Positions 33,265 to 42,909 of a stretch of DNA of 64,000 nucleotides are shown here, in pieces (positions within the stretch are counted from its first letter, which is position 1; each line of letters begins with the position of its first letter). This DNA is from Gammaproteobacteria bacterium (lineage in GTDB: Bacteria; Pseudomonadota; Gammaproteobacteria; Steroidobacterales; Steroidobacteraceae). The translations under genes were made by a program, and so were the position numbers. Where the stretch lies: the NCBI GenBank assembly GCA_028293745.1, contig JAQGOF010000080.1, forward strand, positions 1-64,000. Reading direction: 5' to 3'. The notes below the pieces were generated by a model. That model did not search any database. It was not told the DNA's origin and worked only from the letters and a program-made list of their open reading frames with translations.

Positions 33265-35832
33265 ATGAGAAACCCGCTACTTGAGGTCACCCCGATCATT
33301 CCGGACAGCTTGGGACGGTTGCCGGAGCTGACGGGCAATCTGTTCTTCAGCTGGCATCGCCCCACCCGGGCGCTGTTCGAGGACCTGGATCCTGAGCTGT
33401 GGAAGCAGACGCGTGGCAACCCCCGGCTCATGCTTCGCTGCGTCAGCCAGGACACGCTCGATCGGGTGGCCCAGGATCCGGTCTACCGGGCCCGGTACAG
33501 CCAGGCTCTGCAGACGCTGGATGCATACCTCTCGGCCGCTTCGCCCTCGGCGGATGCTCCCCTGGTTGCGTACTTCTGTGCTGAGTACGGCTTTCACGAA
33601 AGCTTCCAGATCTACTCCGGTGGCCTGGGTGTGCTGGCCGGCGACTACTGCAAGTCCGCCAGCGACGCGCGTGCGAATTTCGTTGCCGTTGGACTCCTTT
33701 ACGAGCAGGGCTACTTCACTCAGACCGTCGACAATGACGGTAACCAACACGCGGAATACAGCGAGCGCGATCCTCGCGACCTGCCCGTGGAGCCTGCCCG
33801 GAGAGCCAACGGAGAGTGGGTCCAGGTCAGCGTGCGGATTGCCGGGCGCGACGTGGTCTCGCGACTCTGGAAGGCGCAGGTCGGGCGGGTTCCTGTTTAC
33901 CTGCTCGATACCAACTGCCCGGAGAACGCGCCGTCGGATCGCGACATCACTCATCGTCTCTACGGCGGGGATGAGTCCACTCGCATCCGGCAAGAGATCA
34001 TTCTGGGCATCGGCGGCACGCGCGCGTTGCGTGCGCTGGGTATTGCCCCGGCGGTCTGGCACTTGAACGAGGGACACGCCGCTTTTCTGATCCTGGAGTT
34101 GCTGCGCGAGAGGCTGGGCGAAGGGTTGCCTTTCGCCGCTGCGCTCGAAGCGGTTGCGGCCTATTGTGTGTTTACGACGCATACGCCGGTCGCTGCAGGC
34201 CACGACGCGTTCTCGCATGACTTGGTGATTTCGCACCTTGGCGATTTCATCCGCGAGCTGGGCATCACGGTGGAGCGCTTCCTCGACCTCGGACGGTCGC
34301 CGTCGGTTGGCGGCCTGTTCAACATGACGCGGCTGGCGTTGAACGGCACCCGGCACGTGAATGCGGTAAGCCGCATCCACGCAGTCGTCAGCTCGCGGCT
34401 CGTGGCTGACCAGTGGCCGGAGATTCGCCCGGAGGAGAATCCCGTCGGCTTCGTGACCAACGGTGTGCATGTGCCCACGTTCCTCCACCAGACGTGGGCG
34501 GATTTCCTGGACCAGGAGATCGGCCGCGACTGGCGGGACCGGCTGCGCGATGTGGCGTTCTGGAATGCGCTCGAGCGGGTGCCAGACGAGCGTTATTGGA
34601 CGACCTCGCAGTCGGTCAAATCACGGATGCTCGCCAGCGTGCGCGAACGGCTGCAGCGCGAATACGCTCGTAAAGGTATGAGCCCGGCGCAGTTGCGGCA
34701 CGTGACGCGCTTCCTCGATCCCACCCGGCCCGATGTTCTCACGATCGGCTTTGCGCGGCGCTTCGCTACCTACAAGCGGGCGACGCTGCTGCTGCGGGAC
34801 CGGGCGCGGCTGGTGAGAATTCTCCGCAACCCCGATCGTCCCGTCGTTCTGCTGTTCGCGGGCAAGGCTCACCCGGCCGACGAGCCAGCCAAGCAGGTGC
34901 TGCGCGAAGTGCGCCAGCTCATGACGGCGCCGGAGTTCCTGGGGCACATTATCTTTCTCGAGGACTACGATCTGCAGTTGGCCCGTTGGCTGGTGTCGGG
35001 CGTGGACGTCTGGCTCAACAATCCGATTGCGCCGTTGGAAGCCAGTGGGACCTCGGGCATCAAGGCGGCCATCAACGGCAAACTGAACTTGAGCATCCTG
35101 GATGGCTGGTGGGCCGAAGCCTGGATGCAGGACAACGGCTGGGGAATACCTCCGGCCAATGTGCAGGACCCTGAGCGGCGCGACGCGCTCGAGGCGGAGA
35201 TGATCTATGACACGCTCGAAGAGGAGGTCGTCCCTCTTTATTACGATCGCAAGGACAGCGGCCTGTCTGCCGAGTGGGTCAGGCGCAGCAAGCGCGCGAT
35301 GAGTACCGTGATTCCCCGATTCAACATGGATCGCGTGCTGTTCGATTACACGCGGGGTTTGTACCAGCCGGCCGCTCAGCAGTACCGCAGGCTGGCCGCG
35401 GATGGATTTGCGGGTGCCCGGCAACTGGCCGAGTGGAAGCAGCGTGTCCGCCAAGCATGGCCAAAGGTCAGTTTGCGGCTGCTGGTCGATGCATCTCCTG
35501 ATGTTCCCCGCGGCGAGACGTTGAGCCTGAAAGTGGCCGCAGACTTGAAAGGAATGCAGCCGTCGGACGTACGAGTCGAGTTCGTCGCTCGCCGGTTGCT
35601 GCCGGAAGCCGATCTGGGTGCGCCGCCGCTGTCCGCGTATGGTAACGGCGAGCGGGACGGGATCTGGCACGCGGCATTCGCACCGGCGGGTGATGATTCC
35701 GACGGCGCGGCCGTGTTCGCGCTCGATGTCGCTCCGAAGGAATGCGGACAGTTTGCCACCGAGATACGTATTTATCCGTGGCACGAGCTTCTGTCGCATC
35801 CCTACGAGCTCGGGCTCATGAAATGGCTCTGA
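33265..35832 (+). CDS. glgP: alpha-glucan (glycogen) phosphorylase, short DUF3417-containing type
   Basis: 855 residues from the ATG at 33265; an in-frame GTG at 33253 and an ATG at 33214 are alternatives, none with a strong ribosome site. The N-terminal segment (about residues 1-100, LPELTGNLFFSWHRPTRALF) is the DUF3417 module of the bacterial/archaeal alpha-glucan phosphorylase group. The GT35 core follows with AYFCAEYGFHE-like VAYFCAEYGFHESF, HLNEGHAAF, and the PLP-lysine region SGTSGIKAAINGKLNLSILD. It releases glucose-1-phosphate from alpha-1,4-glucans in the cytoplasm. It heads the forward run glgP-glgC-GH57-malQ; a 93-bp gap with a hairpin separates it from glgC. Confidence 0.93.
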   Translation: MRNPLLEVTPIIPDSLGRLPELTGNLFFSWHRPTRALFEDLDPELWKQTRGNPRLMLRCVSQDTLDRVAQDPVYRARYSQALQTLDAYLSAASPSADAPLVAYFCAEYGFHESFQIYSGGLGVLAGDYCKSASDARANFVAVGLLYEQGYFTQTVDNDGNQHAEYSERDPRDLPVEPARRANGEWVQVSVRIAGRDVVSRLWKAQVGRVPVYLLDTNCPENAPSDRDITHRLYGGDESTRIRQEIILGIGGTRALRALGIAPAVWHLNEGHAAFLILELLRERLGEGLPFAAALEAVAAYCVFTTHTPVAAGHDAFSHDLVISHLGDFIRELGITVERFLDLGRSPSVGGLFNMTRLALNGTRHVNAVSRIHAVVSSRLVADQWPEIRPEENPVGFVTNGVHVPTFLHQTWADFLDQEIGRDWRDRLRDVAFWNALERVPDERYWTTSQSVKSRMLASVRERLQREYARKGMSPAQLRHVTRFLDPTRPDVLTIGFARRFATYKRATLLLRDRARLVRILRNPDRPVVLLFAGKAHPADEPAKQVLREVRQLMTAPEFLGHIIFLEDYDLQLARWLVSGVDVWLNNPIAPLEASGTSGIKAAINGKLNLSILDGWWAEAWMQDNGWGIPPANVQDPERRDALEAEMIYDTLEEEVVPLYYDRKDSGLSAEWVRRSKRAMSTVIPRFNMDRVLFDYTRGLYQPAAQQYRRLAADGFAGARQLAEWKQRVRQAWPKVSLRLLVDASPDVPRGETLSLKVAADLKGMQPSDVRVEFVARRLLPEADLGAPPLSAYGNGERDGIWHAAFAPAGDDSDGAAVFALDVAPKECGQFATEIRIYPWHELLSHPYELGLMKWL

Positions 35833-35851
35833 TTTCCTGAACATGCATCTT

Positions 35852-35886
35852 GCGCGGGTATAATTGATCAGGTTTAGTACCCGCGC
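35852..35886 (+). promoter_or_regulatory. hairpin enclosing a TATAAT box between glgP and glgC
   Basis: A perfect 9-bp inverted repeat gcgcgggta (35852-35860) / tacccgcgc (35878-35886) encloses a 17-nt loop. TATAAT at 35859-35864, a perfect -10 hexamer, straddles the stem edge and loop. I see no good -35 at 17 bp. The site may be an internal glgC promoter, an mRNA processing or stability hairpin, or both. Confidence 0.5.
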
Positions 35887-35925
35887 TTCCCCAACAAAGC
35901 CCCTAACGAAGAAAAGTAGCTCCGC

Positions 35926-37209
35926 ATGCCCAGACAGCCCGCACGAGCTTCTTCCGGACGCTACGTGAGTCGCCTGACGGGCGGCACGCTGGCGGTGATC
36001 ATGGCGGGCGGCCGCGGCGAGCGGCTCAAAGATCTGACGGCCCACCGGGCCAAGCCGGCGACACCCTTCGGGGGCAAGTTCCGCATCGTGGATTTTGTGC
36101 TGTCGAACTGTGTGAATTCGGGCATCCGGCAGATTTCGATTCTGACGCAGTACAAGGCCCAGTCCCTGATCCAGCACGTGCAGCGAGGCTGGAGCTATCT
36201 GCGCGGCGAGTTCGGCGAATTCGTCGAAGTGATTCCGGCACAGCAGCAGATCGGCCCGAGCTGGTACCAGGGCACCTCGGATGCCGTATATCAGAACATG
36301 GAGCTGATCCTCTCGCACCGTCCCAAGCATGTGCTGGTGCTGGCAGGCGACCACATTTACAAGATGGATTACGGTCCGATGATCGCCTATCACGTCGAGA
36401 AGGGCGCGGATATCACTGTCGGCGTCGTGGAAGTGCCTGCCAGTGACTCCATCCACTTCGGCGTGCTCACGGCCACGGAATGGAACCGGGTCACCAAGTT
36501 CTCGGAGAAGCCGAAAGTGCCTGACACTTTGCCCGGCCGGCCGGATTCGATCCTGGCCTCGATGGGCATCTACGTTTTCAATACCCGGCTGCTCGAGAAA
36601 CTGCTGATCGAAGATGCCGCCGATAGCGCCTCGGCGCACGACTTCGGCAAGGACGTCCTGCCGAAGGCCATTGCCAACAATCTGCAGGTGTTTGCCTACC
36701 CGTTCCAGGACGTGAAGACGCGTGCGCAAAGTTACTGGCGCGATGTCGGAACGATCGATGCGTACTACGACGCCAACCTCGAGCTGGTACACGTCAAACC
36801 GGAGCTCAACATCTACGACCAGGACTGGCCCATCTGGACTTACCAGGTGCAGCAGCCGCCGGCGAAGTTCGTCCTGGACGAGGAGGGCCGTCGGGGCACG
36901 GCCATCAATTCCGTGGTGTCGGGCGGTTGCATCATCTCCGGGGCGGTCGTCCGCTCATCGTTGCTGTTCTCCGATGTGCGAATCGATGAGCGCTCCCGCA
37001 TCAACCGGTCGGTGATACTGCCGCATGTCGAGATTGGCACCTCCTGTGTCATCGAGGGAGCCATCGTCGATGAAGGCTGCGAGATCCCCAACGGCATGCA
37101 AATAGGGGTCAACGCCCAGGAAGATGCCAAGCGATTTCATGTGACCGAGAAAGGTGTGGTGCTCGTGACGGCAGATATGCTGCGCAGCCTGCAGACGCAG
37201 CAACAATGA
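35926..37209 (+). CDS. glgC: glucose-1-phosphate adenylyltransferase (ADP-glucose pyrophosphorylase)
   Basis: 427 residues, the usual length. The N-terminal nucleotidyltransferase signature is AVIMAGGRGERLKDLTAHRA followed by KPATPFGGKFRIVDFVLSN. WYQGTSDAV and LAGDHIYKMDY form the active-site region, SEKP occurs mid-protein, and a C-terminal left-handed beta-helix follows with GCIISGAVV-type hexapeptides. It makes ADP-glucose from glucose-1-phosphate and ATP, the donor for GlgA encoded at 43452-44906. The stop overlaps the start of the GH57 gene by 4 bp (ATGA). Confidence 0.97.
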   Translation: MPRQPARASSGRYVSRLTGGTLAVIMAGGRGERLKDLTAHRAKPATPFGGKFRIVDFVLSNCVNSGIRQISILTQYKAQSLIQHVQRGWSYLRGEFGEFVEVIPAQQQIGPSWYQGTSDAVYQNMELILSHRPKHVLVLAGDHIYKMDYGPMIAYHVEKGADITVGVVEVPASDSIHFGVLTATEWNRVTKFSEKPKVPDTLPGRPDSILASMGIYVFNTRLLEKLLIEDAADSASAHDFGKDVLPKAIANNLQVFAYPFQDVKTRAQSYWRDVGTIDAYYDANLELVHVKPELNIYDQDWPIWTYQVQQPPAKFVLDEEGRRGTAINSVVSGGCIISGAVVRSSLLFSDVRIDERSRINRSVILPHVEIGTSCVIEGAIVDEGCEIPNGMQIGVNAQEDAKRFHVTEKGVVLVTADMLRSLQTQQQ

Positions 37210-38906
37210 CAGTCCAGTCCCGCCTACCGGTTGTGCTGTTGTGGCACATGCACCAGCCGCAATATCGCGATGCCCTTACGGGCCAATACGTCCTGCCCTG
37301 GACGTATCTGCACGCGCTCAAAGACTACACCGACATGGCCGCACACCTCGAGGCCATACCGGGGGCGCGTGCGGTGGTCAATTTCACTCCCGTGCTGATC
37401 GAGCAGCTCGAGGAGATTGCACAGCGGGCGACCGATCACCTGCAGACGGGATCTGCGCTGCCGGACCCTGTGCTGGCCTTGTTGGGCCCCGACCCGATAC
37501 CGCGAGATCCGGCTGAGCGCCTGGAGCTGATGCGGGCCTGTCTGCGTGCGCAGCGCAAGCAGATGATCGAGCGGTTCGGGCCGTACCTCGAGCTTGCCAC
37601 CATCGCGGAGACGTTGGCGACGCCCGAACGTATCGTTTACGCCTCGAACCAACTCATTCACGATCTCGCGGTCTGGTATCACCTCGCGTGGTTAGGTGAG
37701 ACAGTCCGGCGTGCCGATCCCGTCGCGACCGCGCTGACGACCCAGGGGCGCGGATTCACCGAAGCGCAGCGGCGTCAGTTGCTGGAACTGGTTGCCGAAC
37801 AAATCAGCGCCGTGGTGCCGCGCTATCGACGCCTCGCCGAGCGGGGACAGTGTGAGCTGTCTGTCACTCCGTACGGTCATCCGATTGTGCCGTTGCTATT
37901 GGATTTCCAGTCCGCGCGCGAGGCAGTTCCGACGATGCCGCTACCGCAGCACGCGAGCTATCCCGGCGGATCAGAGCGGGCAGCCTGGCATGTGGAAGAG
38001 GGCTTGCGCGTTTTCATGCGCGCCTTTGGCGTGCGTCCTGCGGGTTGCTGGCCCTCAGAGGGCGCGATCAGCCGCGGTACGCTCGAGCTGCTCGATCGTA
38101 CCGGGTTCAAGTGGGCGGCCAGCAGCACAAATGTGCTGCGGGGCAGCCTGTCGCTGACCAATGCCGAGGTTGCGTCGGACCCGCTCGCCTTCAACCGGCC
38201 CTATCAGTTGCCCGGCACCTCGATGAGCACTTTTTTTCGCGATGATGCACTGTCGGATCTCATCGGCTTCACCTACGCAACCTGGCATGGTGATGATGCG
38301 GCCAATCACCTGGTCAATGAAGTCGCCCAGTTGGCGCACCGGTATGCAGATTCTCCCAATCACGCCGTCGTGATTGCTCTCGATGGCGAGAATGCGTGGG
38401 AACATTATCCGTTCAACGGCTATTACTTCTTGCGTGCCTTGTACGCGGGTCTGGCCAGCCATCCCTTGCTCGAATTGACCACACTGTCGGAATGCCTCGC
38501 GCGCGGCATCAAGCCCACAGCGCTGCCGCATGTGGTGGCCGGCAGCTGGGTGCACGGCACTCTCGCTACGTGGATGGGCGATCCCGAAAAGAACCGGGCG
38601 TGGGACCTGCTGTGCGATGCGAAATCAGCCTTCGACCGTGTGATGCGCATCGGTGCGCTCGCGCCGGGGCAGAAGGCTGCGGCGGAGCGTCAGCTTGCCT
38701 TGTGCGAAAGCTCTGACTGGTTCTGGTGGTTCGGTGATTACAACCCGCAGGACGCGGTGTCGCAGTTCGACCGGTTGTATCGCCGCCAGCTCATGAATCT
38801 CTACCGGCTCCTGGGCATTGCCCCGCCCGAGACTCTCTCACAGCCGATTTCCATCGGCCGAGGCGCGCCCGAGCATGGAGGAGTCATGCGCCGCGCGAAC
38901 GCCTGA
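37206..38906 (+). CDS. glycoside hydrolase family 57 protein (alpha-amylase/branching-type)
   Basis: 566 residues. GH57 hallmarks in order are VVLLWHMHQPQYRD at the N-terminus, GHPIVPLL, the nucleophile Glu in GCWPSEGAIS (about residue 282), and the acid Asp region IALDGENAWEHYPFNG. GH57 members in glycogen loci act as amylases, 4-alpha-glucanotransferases or branching enzymes. No GH13 glgB was recognised in this window, so a branching role is possible but unproven. The ATG overlaps the glgC stop (ATGA) and the TGA overlaps the malQ start (TGATG), giving tight translational coupling. Confidence 0.93.
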   Translation: MTVQSRLPVVLLWHMHQPQYRDALTGQYVLPWTYLHALKDYTDMAAHLEAIPGARAVVNFTPVLIEQLEEIAQRATDHLQTGSALPDPVLALLGPDPIPRDPAERLELMRACLRAQRKQMIERFGPYLELATIAETLATPERIVYASNQLIHDLAVWYHLAWLGETVRRADPVATALTTQGRGFTEAQRRQLLELVAEQISAVVPRYRRLAERGQCELSVTPYGHPIVPLLLDFQSAREAVPTMPLPQHASYPGGSERAAWHVEEGLRVFMRAFGVRPAGCWPSEGAISRGTLELLDRTGFKWAASSTNVLRGSLSLTNAEVASDPLAFNRPYQLPGTSMSTFFRDDALSDLIGFTYATWHGDDAANHLVNEVAQLAHRYADSPNHAVVIALDGENAWEHYPFNGYYFLRALYAGLASHPLLELTTLSECLARGIKPTALPHVVAGSWVHGTLATWMGDPEKNRAWDLLCDAKSAFDRVMRIGALAPGQKAAAERQLALCESSDWFWWFGDYNPQDAVSQFDRLYRRQLMNLYRLLGIAPPETLSQPISIGRGAPEHGGVMRRANA

Positions 38907-40255
38907 TGCGCTTGCCTGTTTTCGACAGGCGGCGCTCGGGAGCGCTGCTGCATCTTGGCTCCCTCGACGCCGCTCTGGGGCGAGGCGGGCGAGCATTCAT
39001 TGATTGGCTCGCGGATGGCGGTTTCAGCGTTTGGCAGATATTGCCGGTAGGGCCGACGGGTCCTGACGGCTCACCGTACTGGGTGCGCTCCGACTTTGCA
39101 GGCAGGTACGCGTTCGTCGATTCGCAGGAGCTTCCTGATACCCACTCTCCTGAGTATCAGCAGTTTCTCGCGGGGTCCGCACGCTGGCTGCCTGACTATG
39201 CGTTGTTCGAGGCATTGAGCGCCGTTCATCAGTGGCAGCCGTGGTGGCTTTGGCCGGCTGATGTGCGAGATCGGGAATCCGCCGCGATGGCGCGCGTGAG
39301 CCGCGAGCTTGCAGCCGAGATTGAGAGGGTCAAGACGGAGCAGTTTGCGTTTGCCATGCAGTGGCGTCGCCTGCGCGAGCATGCCCAGTCACGCGGGGTG
39401 AGGCTGCTCGGCGATCTGCCTTTTTATGTGGCGCCCGATTCGGCCGAGACTTGGGTACACCGCTCGAAGTTTCAGTTGGATGCAACCGGAAGGCCCACGG
39501 CGGTTGCAGGGGTGCCGCCCGACTACTTTTCGGCCGACGGCCAGTTGTGGGGCAACCCGCTCTATGACTGGAAGGCAATTCAGGATGACGGCTTCGCGCT
39601 TTGGCGGGATCGGGTCGTACAACAGCTCGAGCGCGTCGACGTCCTGCGTATCGATCACTTTCGCGCGCTTGCGGCGCACTGGGCTGTCCCGGCTGGGGCT
39701 CCCAACGCTCGCGGTGGCGAGTGGCGGCCGACGCCGGGTATGGAGTTGATGCGCCTGTTGCAACGGGAATTGGGGGATTTGCCGATCGTCGCCGAGGATC
39801 TCGGCGTCATCACCGAGGATGTTGAAGCGCTGCGCAAGCAGTTCAGGATGCCGGGGATGAAGGTGCTCCAGTTTGCCTTCGGTGGCACTGGCGACAACCC
39901 GCATCTGCCTCACATGCACGAGCCTGACTGCGTGGTGTACACCGGCACTCACGACAACGATACGACCCTTGGATGGTATTCGAGCCTGGATGGTGAGTCG
40001 TTGCGGCGCGTGGAGTACTTTCTCCGGCTGACGCCCGGGGCGATGCCGGATGCACTGATCCGGGCGACGCTGGGATCGGTAGGCCGCCTTTCGGTCATTC
40101 CGGTCCAGGATTTGCTGCGTTTGGGATCGGAGGCGCGGTTGAATACTCCAGGGACCGCGGTTGGGAACTGGAGCTGGCGGTTGCCTGCGGGCGCGCTGAC
40201 CTCCGGGCTGGCCCGCGAGTGTGTCCTTATGAACAAAGTCTACGGTCGAAGCTAG
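38906..40255 (+). CDS. malQ: 4-alpha-glucanotransferase (GH77, amylomaltase)
   Basis: 449 residues, shorter than many MalQ proteins but with the full catalytic set: nucleophile Asp in VLRIDHFRALAAHW, acid/base Glu in IVAEDLGVITEDV, and the stabilising Asp in YTGTHDNDTTLGWY. It begins with the family N-terminus SGALLHLGSL and QILPVGPTGPDGSPYW. It transfers alpha-1,4-glucan segments, releasing glucose and remodelling maltodextrins. It overlaps the GH57 gene by one base and ends the glg forward run. About 100 bp separate it from the next gene. Confidence 0.95.
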   Translation: MRLPVFDRRRSGALLHLGSLDAALGRGGRAFIDWLADGGFSVWQILPVGPTGPDGSPYWVRSDFAGRYAFVDSQELPDTHSPEYQQFLAGSARWLPDYALFEALSAVHQWQPWWLWPADVRDRESAAMARVSRELAAEIERVKTEQFAFAMQWRRLREHAQSRGVRLLGDLPFYVAPDSAETWVHRSKFQLDATGRPTAVAGVPPDYFSADGQLWGNPLYDWKAIQDDGFALWRDRVVQQLERVDVLRIDHFRALAAHWAVPAGAPNARGGEWRPTPGMELMRLLQRELGDLPIVAEDLGVITEDVEALRKQFRMPGMKVLQFAFGGTGDNPHLPHMHEPDCVVYTGTHDNDTTLGWYSSLDGESLRRVEYFLRLTPGAMPDALIRATLGSVGRLSVIPVQDLLRLGSEARLNTPGTAVGNWSWRLPAGALTSGLARECVLMNKVYGRS

Positions 40256-40352
40256 CCGCCGCGGCTACCCGCCCGGCTTGAAACTGCGACACGCGTAAGA
40301 GTACGGAGCGTCTCTCACCGGCGACGCGCTTACGCTTTGTTACTATCCGCCC

Positions 40353-40793
40353 ATGAGATCGCTCTTCTTAGTCTTGGCGGCGTTGGGACTTTCGGGCTGC
40401 TCACTGTTCGTGCCGAAGCTCGAGAAGCCGACGCTGTCCGTCGTGAGTGTCCAGCTGCTGAAGGGTGACTTGTGGCACCAGGAGCTCAAGCTGCGGATGC
40501 GGGTGCAGAATCCCAACGATCGCGCCTTGCCGGTCAGAGGACTGACGTACGAGCTCGATGTGGATGACCAGGAGCTCGCGCACGGGACGTCGGGGGACAG
40601 TTTCGTCGTACCGCCACTCGGCGAGGCGGAGTTCGACATGAGCGTGTCGGCCAACATGGCGAGCGTGCTGGTCAAGGTGCTCGGCCAGGGCAGCAACCAG
40701 GTTGATTACCGCCTGACGGGCAAGATTGCGCTGTCCTCGGGGTTGTTCCGGTCGATTCCATTCGACGAGCACGGCACGTTCAAGTGGCAGTAA
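40353..40793 (+). CDS. LEA type 2 (WHy-domain) lipoprotein
   Basis: 146 residues. A lipoprotein signal (MRSLFLVLAALGLSGC, lipobox LSGC) is followed by one WHy/LEA14-like beta-sandwich domain: LKLRMRVQNPNDRALPVRGL, YELDVDDQELAHG, and VPPLGEAEFDMSV. The family is linked to desiccation and stress tolerance in plants and bacteria. As an envelope lipoprotein it could buffer stress or assist envelope proteins; the exact role is unknown. It converges with the PQQ-propeller gene, 17 bp apart. Confidence 0.88.
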   Translation: MRSLFLVLAALGLSGCSLFVPKLEKPTLSVVSVQLLKGDLWHQELKLRMRVQNPNDRALPVRGLTYELDVDDQELAHGTSGDSFVVPPLGEAEFDMSVSANMASVLVKVLGQGSNQVDYRLTGKIALSSGLFRSIPFDEHGTFKWQ

Positions 40794-40810
40794 GCGCGCT
40801 ATAGATGCGT

Positions 40811-42739
40811 CTAATGTAACAGCCCGAATATGGCCACTGAGTTGGTCGTTCCCACGAGCACCTTGCCGCCTGCCACGGTGGGGGTGATGAACTTGTTGCC
40901 TGCACCGAACTGGTCGCGGCTGCCGGTTGCCTGGTTGCTGTTATACAGCTCATGCGCGAGGTTGGTCGCATCGTAGGCGTGGAGGACTGCAATCGCCCCG
41001 TTGTTCTGGTTCTCATGCGCCCACACGATGGGGTTCGCCGTGCCGTTCGCGGAGACGACGGGTGAGGTACCGGGATATCCGAACGTCCCTGCGGACTGCG
41101 ATGTGGGGACTGTCGAGACCTTGGCCTTGCTGATGCCGAACGCCTTGAGTGTGCTGCCGACCGCACCATAGTACAGCGTGCCGTTGAACCAGGCGGGCGA
41201 GGAGAAGACCGCGCCGCCCAGCGCGCCGTCGAGCTGCTGCCAGATGTTGTTTTTAGCCGGGTCGAATTTGCCCATGTTGTCGCGATCGACGACGTAGAGC
41301 GCCCCGTCCTTGCCGGCTCCGACTACGAGGTGTTTGACGGTGTTGGTGCTGTCCATCAGGTCCGGCAGCAGCAGCTCGCCGCCCGAGCCCAGGTCGACAT
41401 CGCGGTTCGACAGGTCCACTGCGTTGAACATGGTGAAGTAGTCGGCAACGCTGAGCGTGCCGCCCGAATTGGCGATTTTCACGAACGAGTTGCCGTAGTC
41501 GGCCTGGTTGGGGAAACCCTTCGCATCCAGGGTCGTCTCGAAGCGGCCATTTCCCGATAGCAGGTAGATGTTGCCTGCCGGGTCTGCGCCGGGGCCATCG
41601 CCAGCCATCCAGATCGCCGGACCCCAGGTGCCATTGGTGCGGGCGCCGTTCATTGGCACCCCGCTGTTAGGCGCTATGTTGAGGACGGCCGCCCCGGCGA
41701 GTGTCGTTTGCTTGAAGCCGATGATCCAGCCGCTGTAAGGGGGTGCGTCGCAATGGGATGTCCAGGAGGTATAGATCGTGCCGTTCAGGAGAAGTAGCGC
41801 CGCACGCTCTTCATATTGGCCGGGCTCGAAGGTTGTCGTGCCGGCGCTGTTGGGGAAAGATCCCGAAATCTCCGTCGGCCCATTGAGCAGCTCTGCGCCG
41901 GTGGTGAGGTCGAGTGCGTGCAGCCGTTGGTGGTACTTCGACGATTTATCAATCGACATCGCAACGACATAGATAGTGCCGTGTGCTCCGGCCGTGCGAT
42001 CGATCACCGGGGTGGCTGTTATTCCAACCTCCGGGGTCACCTGCGGGCAACCATGGGTGTCACTAGGCGTTTCGCCGGAGGCGAGCAGAGAGACCTGCCA
42101 GAGCGGCGTGCCGGAATCGGTATCGAACGCGTAGACGGAGCCGTGCTCCGTCGCGACATACACGACGTTATGTGGCGTCGAGCCGATCTGCGAAACATAT
42201 AGAGGCTGCGCGTCTACTTTCCCGTCTACCTTCAGATTGTGCAGCAGGCCGAAGGAGGTCGAGTTGACGTTCGCGGGCGTAAGGGTTGTTTCGACGAGGT
42301 ACTGGCCGGTGCGGGCCACGTCATTTTTGAAGGTCACGACGTCCGCAGCTGATGGTGGGTCGGGGGACGTTGCGGCAACGCTCAGTTTGGCGCTGCTGCT
42401 CGTCACGCTGCCGGCGGAATTCGTGACGACCACGGCGAACGTCGCGCCGTTGTCGGTGATCTGAACGGCGGGCGTGGTGTAGCTGGCTCCTGTCGCGCCC
42501 ATAATGGCGGTGCCGTCCTTCTGCCATTGGTACGTCAATGGTGCTGTCCCTGAGGCAACAATCGTGAAGACTGCCGTACTGCCAACAGTCACTGCCGCGT
42601 TCGTGGGTTGGGTTGTGATCACGGGCGCGGCTGCGGCCGCATCACCCGGCGTCATTGGGGCATTGGAGGAGCCGCCGCCGCACGCGGTGAACAGGGCTAT
42701 GACCAGCCAGGGAATGGCGCGAGCGAGTTTTTCGATCAT
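40811..42739 (-). CDS. Ig-like and PQQ-type beta-propeller lipoprotein
   Basis: 642 residues. A signal peptide with lipobox (IALFTACGGGSS) is followed by one Ig-like domain (about residues 35-125; PVITTQPTNAAVTVGSTAVF, PLTYQWQKDG) and a large PQQ/quinoprotein-like beta-propeller. Its blades carry VYVATEHGSVYAFDTDSG, HALDLTTGAEL, and ALYVVDRDNMGKF. No PQQ-ligand set was recognised, so it is probably a carbohydrate- or protein-binding surface propeller rather than a dehydrogenase. It stands alone on the minus strand between glg genes. Function beyond surface binding is inference. Confidence 0.82.
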   Translation of the reverse strand: MIEKLARAIPWLVIALFTACGGGSSNAPMTPGDAAAAAPVITTQPTNAAVTVGSTAVFTIVASGTAPLTYQWQKDGTAIMGATGASYTTPAVQITDNGATFAVVVTNSAGSVTSSSAKLSVAATSPDPPSAADVVTFKNDVARTGQYLVETTLTPANVNSTSFGLLHNLKVDGKVDAQPLYVSQIGSTPHNVVYVATEHGSVYAFDTDSGTPLWQVSLLASGETPSDTHGCPQVTPEVGITATPVIDRTAGAHGTIYVVAMSIDKSSKYHQRLHALDLTTGAELLNGPTEISGSFPNSAGTTTFEPGQYEERAALLLLNGTIYTSWTSHCDAPPYSGWIIGFKQTTLAGAAVLNIAPNSGVPMNGARTNGTWGPAIWMAGDGPGADPAGNIYLLSGNGRFETTLDAKGFPNQADYGNSFVKIANSGGTLSVADYFTMFNAVDLSNRDVDLGSGGELLLPDLMDSTNTVKHLVVGAGKDGALYVVDRDNMGKFDPAKNNIWQQLDGALGGAVFSSPAWFNGTLYYGAVGSTLKAFGISKAKVSTVPTSQSAGTFGYPGTSPVVSANGTANPIVWAHENQNNGAIAVLHAYDATNLAHELYNSNQATGSRDQFGAGNKFITPTVAGGKVLVGTTNSVAIFGLLH

Positions 42740-42909
42740 GAGAGCTGCCTGCCGCCAATGAAGCGTCGAGGATTGTAAGTGCTGCGAGTACCGCGCAACG
42801 GTCTGCGATTTGCGACACGCAGTGCGTGGTAATACAACGCGCGACCCTGGAGACAGTTCGCCCGGGGCACGCAGCTATGATGTTGGATGTGGGCGGCGGG
42901 CGATGGAAG

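Noticed and set aside
34621-36792. A 723-codon open frame on the minus strand across glgP and glgC
   Set aside because: It is exactly antisense to two firmly identified genes, has Arg/His/Gln-rich composition and shows no recognisable domain; long antisense frames are common in GC-rich coding DNA.
40253-40267. Dyad tagccgc/gcggcta at the malQ stop as a terminator
   Set aside because: The arms are nearly contiguous, the effective stem is short and no T-run follows.
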